Shown: piece after piece, positions 8,391 to 15,612 of the stretch | Numbering within the stretch: position 1 is the first letter of the stretch | Layout of the letters: every line of letters starts with the position of its first letter | Assembly (NCBI RefSeq): GCF_006542425.1 | Contig: NZ_VFID01000002.1 | Coordinates: 248,001 to 312,000 of the forward strand | Length of the DNA stretch: 64,000 nucleotides | Direction of reading: 5' to 3' | DNA from: Pseudoxanthomonas sp. z9 | GTDB taxonomy: Bacteria > Pseudomonadota > Gammaproteobacteria > Xanthomonadales > Xanthomonadaceae | The notes under the pieces: model-generated | What the model saw: only the letters and a program-made list of their open reading frames with translations | Databases searched by the model: none | Told to the model about the DNA's origin: nothing | Made by a program: the position numbers and the translations under genes

Positions 8391-9625
8391 GCGGGCCGGA
8401 AGCGCAGCGCCCCGCGCCAGCAGCGCAGGATCACCGCTCCGCTGGCGCCCCACGCGAGCATCAGCGCGGTGCCGGCCAGCCGCGCCAGCGCGGGATCCGC
8501 GGTCGCGGCCAGCAGCAGCCCGCCCGCCGCCAGGTGGGCGTACAGCAGCCACTGCTTGTGGCTGTCCTCGAGCAGCCGGTCCACCCCCGGCACGCGCACG
8601 CCGCGCGGGTGACGCCGGCGCAGTTCGATCCAGGCCAGGAAGCCGATGATCTCCAGCAGCATGCCCAGCACCAGCAGTGGCAGGCCGACCGCGATCACCA
8701 GCACGCCAATCGCCAGCATGGCGCGCGGGGACAGGTCTGGCGCCATGATGGCCAGGCAAGCCGCCGCCAGCGCGGTGCAGCCGGCCAGCCAGAACCGGCG
8801 CAGCACCGGATTGCGCGGATGTGGCGCACGCGATTGCAGGATCGGAACCGCCAGGCAGAACACCAGCGCGGGCAGGGCGAGGACGCGCGCCGGATGAATG
8901 GGCACATCGGCCAGCGCGCGCCAACCCGCCGCGCCGAGGCCGGCGACCAGCAGCCCCAGCCAGATCAGCAGCCAGCCAGCGGGAATGCGCCGCGTTCCCT
9001 GCAGCATCGGCAGGGTGATGCTGGCAACCGCGCCGAGCAGGGCGAGCGCCCAGCCCGCGAGCCCAAACGCGGCGTGCAGGTTGGCGATTCGATCCAGCGG
9101 AAGCGCCATCCTGCCCGAGAGAATCGCCAGCCCCGCCAGTCCGAGCGAGGCGGTGATCAGCAGTGACGCCAGCGCGACGCCGATACCGAAGCGCGCCACG
9201 CGCGCACCGGTTCCACGTGCCACCGCGATCAGGCCGCCGACTGCGAATAGCAGCAACGGTGGCGCCAGCAGCAGCGAGGCCGCGCCGGTGAGCAGCGGGT
9301 GCGGAAACATCAGCGCCGGCACCAGCAGGAGCAATCCGCCATTGAATGCCGCATGCCACCATGGCGCGAGTACGGGGCGGGGCAACGGACTGCCGGCGGC
9401 GACCGGCAGAAACTGGATCAGGCTGCCGAGCATCGCATTGCCGAGCACGCCCAGGGTGAACAGGTGCACCAGCACCAGCGTATGCGGCGCCCAGCGCGTC
9501 AGCAGCGCGGTTTCACCGCTCCACAGCAACCAGGCGCCAGCGAGGACGCCCCAGGCCAGCGACGCCAGCAGGAAGCGCAGCGGCTGCCCGGGCGGTGGTG
9601 CCTGGGCGAACGCCAGTCCGCTCAT
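8387..9625 (-). CDS. Polytopic membrane protein, NnrS/oxidase-subunit-like, unknown function
   Basis: A 412-residue, almost entirely hydrophobic protein with about 10-12 membrane helices. Histidines sit in the repeated contexts V-H-L-F-T-L-G-V-L-G-N and N-L-H-A-A-F-G-L-A-G, reminiscent of heme- or metal-binding helices of NnrS-type and heme-copper-oxidase-like proteins, though I cannot assign the family firmly. The ATG at 9625 overlaps the stop of the DUF2249 gene (ATGA); the open frame continues upstream only as a shadow of that gene. It is the last member of the nnrS operon, which suggests a role linked to nitric oxide or nitrate respiration. The FNR box for ubiT overlaps its stop codon. 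Confidence 0.75.
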   Translation of the reverse strand: MSGLAFAQAPPPGQPLRFLLASLAWGVLAGAWLLWSGETALLTRWAPHTLVLVHLFTLGVLGNAMLGSLIQFLPVAAGSPLPRPVLAPWWHAAFNGGLLLLVPALMFPHPLLTGAASLLLAPPLLLFAVGGLIAVARGTGARVARFGIGVALASLLITASLGLAGLAILSGRMALPLDRIANLHAAFGLAGWALALLGAVASITLPMLQGTRRIPAGWLLIWLGLLVAGLGAAGWRALADVPIHPARVLALPALVFCLAVPILQSRAPHPRNPVLRRFWLAGCTALAAACLAIMAPDLSPRAMLAIGVLVIAVGLPLLVLGMLLEIIGFLAWIELRRRHPRGVRVPGVDRLLEDSHKQWLLYAHLAAGGLLLAATADPALARLAGTALMLAWGASGAVILRCWRGALRFRPA

Positions 9626-9876
9626 GCGATTCGCGGCGGTTCCAGCGCAGCGCGATCGTCGGCGTGGCAGATCGCGATGCAGGCATCGCCGGCGGGCAGG
9701 TCGTGCACCCGATAGGCGTAGCCCCAGGCGTCGAGCAGCGACATCAGCGGCAACGGGCGGAACGGCGTGAGCGCGACCAGCCGCCCACCGCGCGGCAGGG
9801 TGTCGAGGCTGGCGAGGATCCGCTGCATCGGTTCCGGTGGCGCGAGTTCGCGCAGATCCAATCGCATCAGGGACAT
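9622..9876 (-). CDS. DUF2249-family protein
   Basis: An 84-residue protein starting MSLMRLDLRELAPPEPMQRIL, with the pattern of the DUF2249 family (LDxRxxxPPEPM near the N-terminus, then L-D-x-L and G-W-x-Y/Y-R-V-H segments). DUF2249 proteins are small, TusA-like in fold and often found beside nitrate/NO metabolism genes; no reaction is known. It overlaps both neighbours: the stop of the 46-residue Cys protein upstream and the ATG of the membrane protein downstream. The start chosen is the first ATG that gives the family N-terminus. Confidence 0.8.
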   Translation of the reverse strand: MSLMRLDLRELAPPEPMQRILASLDTLPRGGRLVALTPFRPLPLMSLLDAWGYAYRVHDLPAGDACIAICHADDRAALEPPRIA

Positions 9877-10007
9877 GGGGTTTCGCCGTCCATCGCGGCA
9901 TCGTCCGATTCGGGACAGGCCAGCGTGGCGCCGGCCGCATCGAAGGATTCGCGTATCCAGCCGGCACAGGGCGAGCACGGATCCGGCGGCAGCAGCGCTT
10001 CGTTCAT
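9867..10007 (-). CDS. Small cysteine-containing protein, unknown (46 aa)
   Basis: A 46-residue protein beginning MNEALLPPDPCSPCAGWIR, with four cysteines (a CSPC pair near residue 11-14, one in the middle and one near the end) and many acidic residues. It could bind a metal ion or undergo thiol chemistry, but no family is recognised. It starts four bases after sirB2 stops and overlaps the DUF2249 start by ten bases, so position and coupling argue that it is a true gene of the nnrS operon. Confidence 0.55.
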   Translation of the reverse strand: MNEALLPPDPCSPCAGWIRESFDAAGATLACPESDDAAMDGETPCP

Positions 10008-10011
10008 GGGG

Positions 10012-10410
10012 TTACCCCAGCAGGGCCAGCAGGCCCATCGGATGGTGCGCGCGCGCGATGCCGTAAACCTGCAGGAAGCACAGCAACGCGACCGCATACA
10101 GCACGATGCGGGACAGTCTTCCCCGCGTCGGCTGAAAGGCGAGAACGCCCAGCACCACGTACGCGAGGATGAGAGCGACCTTCACGACCAGCCAGCCGTT
10201 GGCGAACAGCCCGGCGGGCAGGATCGTCAGCAGCATCATCGCCGCGGTCAGCAGCACGGTGTCGATCGTGTAGCTGAGATAGCGCAGCGGCGCCACGCGC
10301 GGCCAGCGCATGCCCAGCGACAGCCCCAGTCCACGCAGTGCGAACAGCGTGCCGCTGGTGAGCGCGGCGGCGATGTGGACCTGCTTGATGTCGGGATAGA
10401 AGGTGATCAT
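10012..10410 (-). CDS. SirB2-family membrane protein
   Basis: A 132-residue protein with four hydrophobic helices and the SirB family pattern (K-Q-V-H-I-A-A-A-L-T-S near the start, the central R-Y-L-S-Y-T-I-D-T motif). SirB2 proteins are integral inner-membrane proteins of unknown reaction; conserved His and Arg residues have led to suggestions of heme or metal contact. It lies four bases after nnrS and four bases before the small Cys protein. Presence in an NnrS operon suggests involvement in NO handling rather than invasion-gene control, the origin of the name. Confidence 0.8.
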   Translation of the reverse strand: MITFYPDIKQVHIAAALTSGTLFALRGLGLSLGMRWPRVAPLRYLSYTIDTVLLTAAMMLLTILPAGLFANGWLVVKVALILAYVVLGVLAFQPTRGRLSRIVLYAVALLCFLQVYGIARAHHPMGLLALLG

Positions 10411-10414
10411 GGCG

Positions 10415-11659
10415 TCAGCCCGGCCGCCCGTCGGCGCGCGGGCTCAGGTAGATGCGGCCGATGCGGGTCACCCACGGCAGCAGCGCCAGCAGCCAGCCGA
10501 TCGCCGAGGCGACCTGCCAGAACAGGGCGTCGGGGGCGATTTCGGCGACCACCCGCGTCACCGCCACGATCTGCAGCGCGGCGAAGGCGAACCAGGCCGG
10601 CGCCGGCATCTTCAACGGCCGCCCGGAATGACCCTGGGTGACCCGGGTGACCATCGCCACCAGCACGCTGCCGAAGAAGCCGATGAACATCGCGTGCATC
10701 GGCGCGCGTCCCAGCACGAATTCACCCGTGAGCAGGTAGATGACGCTCTGCGTGGTATACAGCGCGAAGGTGATCGGCAGCCACGCCGTGCCGACGAACA
10801 GCACCGCCAGCAATCCAGGCATGCGTCCGCGCGGCCACCAGCGCCACAACGCCACGCCGCTGGCGATCAGCAGCGCCGCGTCCGGCAGCCACAGCCACGC
10901 GTAGGCGTGGCGCAGCTCCAGCAGCAGGTGCAGCAGCAGGAAGCCCCACATCGCGCCCAGCCAGGCCATCGGCCGCCAGGGCTGGTAGCCCGGCACCGCG
11001 TTGGCGGCGAAGAACGGAAACATGCGGTGCGCCACGGTCAGATAGATGGGCAGCAGCATCACCACGCCGCCGAGCTTGATGCTGGCGAAGGCGTACCACG
11101 CGTCGCCGGTCAGCACGAACACCAGGAAGCACACCAGTCCGGTGCAGCCGAGCAGCAGCGCGGCGAAACAGGAACGTGCGTGCCAGGAACGCGCGGTGTC
11201 GCGCAGCAGCAGGCGCCCCAGGGTGGCGACGCCGGCCAGCCAGCCGGCCAGCGCCATCCACAGGCCGACCGTGAAACCGGCGTCCCAACCCAGCGTGGAC
11301 AGCAGGATGGCCAGTTGTCCGCCCATCAGGCCGGCGCCCACCGGCGCGTAGCGCCAGCGCGGCAGATCCGGCAAGCCCATCCAGCGCGGGAATACCGTCA
11401 GCAGGAAGCCGAAGATGAAACTCGGCAGCACCAGGTACTGCATCAGGAAGGCATGCAGCCAACCCGGCGGTACCGCGATGTCCGGCATGCGCCAGGCGCC
11501 GGTGTACTGCGCGGCCAGCCAGGCCGTCCACCACAGCATCGCCAGCAGCACGTTGCCGGCGCCGATGAAGAACATCAGCCGGTGCGGTGCCTGCAGCAAC
11601 TGGCGCGCGGACATGCCGGCGGGGGGCGAGGGCGGGTTGGAAACGGGAATCGGTCGCAT
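10415..11659 (-). CDS. nnrS: NnrS-family heme-copper membrane protein
   Basis: A 414-residue NnrS protein with about 12 membrane helices, including the conserved H-A-F-L-M-Q-Y, A-H-R-M-F-P-F-F and P-M-H-A-M-F-I-G-F-F segments that carry heme/copper-binding histidines. NnrS is linked to tolerance of nitric oxide and to denitrification. It heads a five-gene minus-strand operon. The predicted FNR-dependent start coincides with the ATG at 11659, so either the mRNA is leaderless or the second Met (MSARQLLQAP, 11614) is used; neither has a strong ribosome-binding site. Confidence 0.9.
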   Translation of the reverse strand: MRPIPVSNPPSPPAGMSARQLLQAPHRLMFFIGAGNVLLAMLWWTAWLAAQYTGAWRMPDIAVPPGWLHAFLMQYLVLPSFIFGFLLTVFPRWMGLPDLPRWRYAPVGAGLMGGQLAILLSTLGWDAGFTVGLWMALAGWLAGVATLGRLLLRDTARSWHARSCFAALLLGCTGLVCFLVFVLTGDAWYAFASIKLGGVVMLLPIYLTVAHRMFPFFAANAVPGYQPWRPMAWLGAMWGFLLLHLLLELRHAYAWLWLPDAALLIASGVALWRWWPRGRMPGLLAVLFVGTAWLPITFALYTTQSVIYLLTGEFVLGRAPMHAMFIGFFGSVLVAMVTRVTQGHSGRPLKMPAPAWFAFAALQIVAVTRVVAEIAPDALFWQVASAIGWLLALLPWVTRIGRIYLSPRADGRPG

Positions 11660-11693
11660 GGCCGCAGTCTGCGCCGCGGCGCCGGTGCCTTCC

Positions 11694-11707
11694 TTGACCT
11701 GGATCAG
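11694..11707. promoter_or_regulatory. FNR-like box upstream of nnrS
   Basis: TTGACCTGGATCAG is an FNR box with one further mismatch in the right half. Centred at 11700.5, it would place the minus-strand start at about 11659, the first base of nnrS. A weak -10 (CAGACT at 11666-11671) is in place. Confidence 0.55.
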
Positions 11708-11766
11708 GCGGGATGCGGATCCCTGCCGGGGGGAGTCCCGCCCGCGTTGTCCTGCCGATTCCCCGC

Positions 11767-11866
11767 ATCGTCGTTCCGGCGAACGTCGGGCCTATCCGGG
11801 TTCCGGCCAGCGTTCCCGGCAGCCAGGGATCTCGATGGATTCCAGCTTGCGCTGGAATGACGGGGG
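11767..11866. repeat. Intergenic inverted repeat (GGATTCCAGC type)
   Basis: A hairpin made of GATTCCAGC and GCTGGAATG around TTGC (about 11839-11859), preceded by a TCGTTCCGGCGAACG palindrome. This is the kind of short palindromic element found repeatedly between proteobacterial genes. A related copy is at 51549-51645. It fills part of the 425-base gap between nnrS and the gene at 12085. Confidence 0.55.
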
Positions 11867-11891
11867 AGGGATTCGGGCGGTTGATGGAGGT

Positions 11892-11984
11892 CGGATGTGT
11901 TGGAGAGACGGTCGCGACTTGCGTCGCTCCCACAAAGGCTCGCCGAATCACTTCCTGTGGGAGCGACGTCAGTCGCGACATCCG
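11892..11984. repeat. Paired palindromic REP-like element
   Basis: Two copies of a 24-base unit in inverted orientation, at 11911-11934 and 11956-11979, core GGGAGCGACG with GTCGCGAC at the far end, so that the region can fold into a long stem. CGGATGT/ACATCCG extend the pairing outward. A second copy of the same pair is at 59607-59685. Confidence 0.7.
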
Positions 11985-11993
11985 GACGACCAC

Positions 11994-12007
11994 TTGATGC
12001 GGGTCAA
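11994..12007. promoter_or_regulatory. FNR box upstream of the 84-residue Gly/Cys protein gene
   Basis: TTGATGCGGGTCAA keeps the perfect left half TTGAT. Centred at 12000.5, it predicts a start near 12042, with TACCTT at 12030-12035 as a -10, leaving a 43-base leader with AAGGAA before the ATG at 12085. Confidence 0.7.
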
Positions 12008-12084
12008 TGCCGGCGCCACCGGAGCTGCTTACCTTGCCCGGCACCGGGGCGATGGCCCCGGCCCACACTCAGCAAGGAAACCCG

Positions 12085-12339
12085 ATGTCCGCTCCCGAAC
12101 TCACCGACGAACCACTCCAGCAACGCACCCGCGCCATGACCCATGCCCTGCGCGAATGGGATCCCGACGCGGAGGTCCAGTTCGAATCCGCCAACGGTCG
12201 TCTGTCGATCCTGACCACGCTGGCGCCGGCGCGGGTGCGCGAAATCCTCGCCACCGTCGGCGAACATGTCGAGGACGTGCCGGAGGAGGGGCAGCGAGGC
12301 GGCGGTTGCGGCTGCGGTGGCTGCGGCTGTTCCGGCTGA
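12085..12339 (+). CDS. Small protein with Gly/Cys-rich C-terminus, unknown function
   Basis: An 84-residue soluble protein. Residues 1-70 are a compact acidic domain with a strand-helix pattern (A-E-V-Q-F-E-S-A-N-G-R-L-S-I-L-T-T-L then A-R-V-R-E-I-L). The tail GGGCGCGGCGCSG holds four cysteines in C-G-C and C-G-C pairs, well suited to bind a metal ion or cluster. I do not recognise the family. The ATG at 12085 follows an AAGGAA site; earlier ATGs in frame lie before the predicted transcript start. The FNR box upstream and norB facing it make a role in anaerobic nitrogen-oxide metabolism likely but unproven. Confidence 0.7.
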   Translation: MSAPELTDEPLQQRTRAMTHALREWDPDAEVQFESANGRLSILTTLAPARVREILATVGEHVEDVPEEGQRGGGCGCGGCGCSG

Positions 12340-12388
12340 CCGGAACGTCCCGCGCCGGCGACATCGCGCGAGTTTTCGAATCGCCGAT

Positions 12389-12418
12389 AAAAAAAGAGCC
12401 GCTTGCGCGGCTCTTTTT
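12389..12418. terminator. Bidirectional terminator between the 84-residue protein gene and norB
   Basis: AGAGCCGC and GCGGCTCT form an eight-base stem around TTGC, with seven A on the left and a T run on the right, so it can stop transcription from both strands. It separates converging genes. Confidence 0.9.
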
Positions 12419-12447
12419 CGTTGCGGTTGGAACCTCGGGAACGGGAA

Positions 12448-14721
12448 TCAACCTTCCTGCGGCACCGCTGCAGGCAGCGCTTCCCGGCGTGGCGCCACCC
12501 ACAGGCGGAACACGAACCAGGCCAGGGCGACCGCGCCGACGCTGAACAGCGTGTCCGAGGGAACCCGCATCCACACCAGCATGTCCACGATCGGCTGCTG
12601 CATGAACTCGGCCGAGCGCGCGTACCAGTAGCCGTGCTTCAGCGCGGCGTTGAGCTGGAGGATGCCCAGCGGCAGCAGGGTGAACAGGGCCATGCCGGCC
12701 AGGCCGATGTTGAGCGACCAGAACGCGGTCTTCAGCAGCTTTTCGTTCCACTGCACGTCCGGCTTGAGGCCACGCAGGCAGAACAGCATCAGGCCGATGC
12801 CGAGCATGCCGTACACGCCGAACAGCGCGGTGTGGCCGTGGGTCGGGGTCAGGTTCAGGCCCTGCATGTAGTACAGCGGCAGCGGCGGATTGATCAGGAA
12901 GCCGAACAGGCCGGCGCCCACCAGGTTCCAGAACGCGACCGCGATGAAGAACAGGATCGGCCAGCGGTAGCGTTGCATCCACGGCGTGGCCTTGCCCATC
13001 CTGTAGCTGTGGTAGGCCTCGAAGCCGACGTAGGCCAGCGGCACCACTTCCAGCGCCGAGAAGCTCGCGCCGATGGCGATGACCGCGGTCGGGGTGCCGG
13101 TGAAGTACAGGTGGTGCAGGGTGCCCAGCACGCCGCCGGCCATGAACACGATGGTCGCGAACAGCACCGCCACCGTGGCCGACTTGACCTGCAGCATGCC
13201 CAGGCGGGTGAACAGGAAGGCGATGACCGCCACCGCGAAGACCTCGAAGAAGCCTTCCACCCACAGGTGCACCACCCACCAGCGCCAGTATTCGACCATC
13301 GACAGGTGCGTATGCTCGCCCCACATCAGGCCGGCGGCGTAGAACACGCCGATGGCGACGGTGGACAGGAACAGCAGGGAGACGATGGAACGCGAATCGC
13401 CGCCGTTGCGCATCGCCGGCCACAGGGCGCGGCCGACCAGCACCAGCCACAGGGTCAGGCCGATGAACAGGAACCACTGCCAGAAGCGGCCGAGGTCGAC
13501 GTATTCCCAGCCCTGGTGGCCGAACCAGAAGTTGTGCTTCAGGCCGAGCTTCTGCATCACCGCGAACCACTGTCCGGCGAACGCACCGACCACGATGATC
13601 AGCAGGCAGACCCACAGCAGGTTCACGCCCAGGCGCTGGAACTTCGGCTCGTGTCCGGAAATCGCCGGACCGATGTACAGGCCCATGCCCAGCCAGGCGG
13701 TGGCGATCCACAGCACTGCCAGTTGCGTGTGCCAGGTGCGCGTCAGCGCATACGGCAGCACGTCGGACAGGGCGAAGCCGTAGGCTTCCTGGCCTTCGAC
13801 CTGGTAATGGGCGGTGATCGCGCCGAGCAGGATCTGCACCAGGAACAGCGCGATGACCACCCAGAAGTACTTGGCGGTGGCGCGCATCGACGGGGTGACC
13901 TTGATGTCGGCCAGCGGATCCCGCTTGGGCAGCACCGGCGCCAGCTCGTCACCATGGTTGACCGCGTAGTGCCAGCCGAGCAGGCCGACGCCGGCGATCA
14001 GGAACAGCACGCTGAAGACCGTCCACAGGAACGCGCTCGGCGGCGGAGTGTTGCCGACCAGTTCGTCGGCCGGCCAGTTGGCGGTGTAGCTGATCTCGGC
14101 GCCGGGACGCTGGGTCACCGACGACCACGCGGCCCACCAGTAGAACCCGGTGAGCTGGCGGCGGTGCTCGGCGTCGGGCACGGTGTCGTTGCGCATGGCG
14201 TAGGCCTCGCGCAGTTCCACCATCGCCGGATCCTTGCCGAACAGCTGCTCGTAGTGCGCGGCGACCGTGCGGATGGCGGCGGCGCGGTCGGCGTCCACGG
14301 TCACCGTGCCGGTGGCGGCATCGTAGGTGTTGGGACGCATCAGCGCCTGCACGCGGGTGGCGTACGCGGCCTGGGTGGGAGCATCCAGTTCCTTGTAGCT
14401 GGCGGCGCCGGCTTCGCGCTTGGCCCAGATGTCGAGGATGGCCTCGGCCTCCCGGTGCAGCCAGTCCGCGCCCCAGTCAGGGGCCACGTAGCCGCCGTGG
14501 CCCCAGATGGAGCCCAGTTGCTGGCCACCGATCGACTGCCAGACCTGGCGGCCGGTCTCGATGTCCTTGCGGGTGTAAAGCACCTGGCCATTGGCGTCGA
14601 CCACCTGTTCGGGCAGGGGCGGCGCCTGTCGATGGACCTCGCTGCCGACCCAGAGCAGGACGGCGAACGAGGCGATGAGCAGGGCGGCCAACCCTGCCCA
14701 CAGCTTGCGTGTGGAATTCAT
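12448..14721 (-). CDS. norB: Quinol-dependent nitric oxide reductase (qNOR)
   Basis: A 757-residue single-subunit NO reductase that reduces NO to N2O with electrons from quinol. The N-terminal extension (about 1-230, with one membrane helix and a cytochrome-c-like fold lacking a CXXCH) marks the quinol type; the rest is the NorB heme-copper-oxidase-like domain with the expected histidines (for example T-W-H-T-Q-L, H-L-W-V-E-G-F-F-E, H-H-L-Y-F-T-G and H-G-H-T-A-L-F-G). The ATG at 14721 has GGAG upstream and opens directly into the first helix; longer frames add only a short unrelated tail. No norC is nearby. An FNR-like box lies about 60 bases upstream. Confidence 0.95.
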   Translation of the reverse strand: MNSTRKLWAGLAALLIASFAVLLWVGSEVHRQAPPLPEQVVDANGQVLYTRKDIETGRQVWQSIGGQQLGSIWGHGGYVAPDWGADWLHREAEAILDIWAKREAGAASYKELDAPTQAAYATRVQALMRPNTYDAATGTVTVDADRAAAIRTVAAHYEQLFGKDPAMVELREAYAMRNDTVPDAEHRRQLTGFYWWAAWSSVTQRPGAEISYTANWPADELVGNTPPPSAFLWTVFSVLFLIAGVGLLGWHYAVNHGDELAPVLPKRDPLADIKVTPSMRATAKYFWVVIALFLVQILLGAITAHYQVEGQEAYGFALSDVLPYALTRTWHTQLAVLWIATAWLGMGLYIGPAISGHEPKFQRLGVNLLWVCLLIIVVGAFAGQWFAVMQKLGLKHNFWFGHQGWEYVDLGRFWQWFLFIGLTLWLVLVGRALWPAMRNGGDSRSIVSLLFLSTVAIGVFYAAGLMWGEHTHLSMVEYWRWWVVHLWVEGFFEVFAVAVIAFLFTRLGMLQVKSATVAVLFATIVFMAGGVLGTLHHLYFTGTPTAVIAIGASFSALEVVPLAYVGFEAYHSYRMGKATPWMQRYRWPILFFIAVAFWNLVGAGLFGFLINPPLPLYYMQGLNLTPTHGHTALFGVYGMLGIGLMLFCLRGLKPDVQWNEKLLKTAFWSLNIGLAGMALFTLLPLGILQLNAALKHGYWYARSAEFMQQPIVDMLVWMRVPSDTLFSVGAVALAWFVFRLWVAPRREALPAAVPQEG

Positions 14722-14777
14722 GATGCGGGACTCCGTGGGAACCGCAGGCATGTTCCGCCCGCGTCTGGATCCCCTCC

Positions 14778-14791
14778 ATGACCTACGTCAA
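14778..14791. promoter_or_regulatory. FNR-like box upstream of norB
   Basis: On the minus strand the sequence is TTGACGTAGGTCAT, with a good TTGAC half and a degenerate second half. Centred at 14784.5, it predicts a start near 14743, leaving a 22-base leader to the norB ATG. Lies between fnr and norB. Confidence 0.5.
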
Positions 14792-14837
14792 GCCGATGGC
14801 ATTCGCGTGCAAGCGGGCGCGTGGCGCCGGGGCGACC

Positions 14838-15593
14838 TCAGTCGCGCAGCACCGTGGCGGCGAGTTCGTGCAGACGATCCATGTCCAGGACCTCCACATC
14901 GCGCTGCTTGATGTGGACCAGGCCCTCGCGCTCGAACCGGCGCAGCACCCGGCTCACCGTTTCCGGCGCCTGGCGCAGGTAGTTGGCGATGTCGGTGCGC
15001 GACATGGTCAGCTGGAACCGGCGAGAGGAATAGCCGCGCGCGGCCAGCCGCCGCGACAGTCCGATCAGGAACGCCGCCATCCGCTCGTCGGCGCTGTTGT
15101 CGCGGGCGAACAGCGAGGCCACGCCGATGTCGTGGCTCATCAGCCGGAACAGATGCTGCTGCAGGTTCGGCAGGCGGGTGGCGAGCAGGGCGATCTTGGG
15201 GAACGAGAACCGGCACAGCATCACCGTATCCAGCGCGATCGCGTTGCAGGGATAGCGGTCGCCGTGGATCGCGTTGAGGCCAATCACCTCGCCGGGCAGA
15301 TGGAAGCCCAGCACCTGCTCGTGGCCGTCGCGATCGACCTGGTAGGTCTTGACCGTGCCGGCGCGCACCGCGGCGATGGCGCTGAAGGAATCCCCCTCGC
15401 GGAACACGTGCTCGCCCGGTTGCAGCGGGCCGACGTGTTCGACCAGCACGTGCAGGTCCATCAGCGCGCGCTTGTCCATGCCCTCGCTCAGGCAGGCCTG
15501 GGAGAACGCGCAGGTCGAGCAGAACGTCAGCGAATCGCCGTCGTCCGAGAGAATGGTGGCGTCGGTACGCGGGAAAACGACCGGCGAGCTCAT
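14838..15593 (-). CDS. fnr: FNR/ANR-type oxygen-sensing transcription regulator
   Basis: A 251-residue CRP/FNR-family regulator. The N-terminal C25-x2-C28-x5-C34 plus C116 (in R-Y-P-C-N-A) are the four [4Fe-4S] ligands of FNR (E. coli 20, 23, 29, 122), so this is an O2-sensing FNR rather than a cluster-free DNR. A cyclic-nucleotide-type beta-roll follows (about 45-150), and the helix-turn-helix at about 197-225 contains E211, S214 and R215, which in FNR read TTGAT half sites. It starts 19 bases after the hemN stop and therefore probably shares the hemN FNR-box promoter, giving autoregulation. It is the obvious candidate to bind the seven boxes in this window. Confidence 0.93.
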   Translation of the reverse strand: MSSPVVFPRTDATILSDDGDSLTFCSTCAFSQACLSEGMDKRALMDLHVLVEHVGPLQPGEHVFREGDSFSAIAAVRAGTVKTYQVDRDGHEQVLGFHLPGEVIGLNAIHGDRYPCNAIALDTVMLCRFSFPKIALLATRLPNLQQHLFRLMSHDIGVASLFARDNSADERMAAFLIGLSRRLAARGYSSRRFQLTMSRTDIANYLRQAPETVSRVLRRFEREGLVHIKQRDVEVLDMDRLHELAATVLRD

Positions 15594-15612
15594 GCGGACG
15601 TCCCGGATGAGG

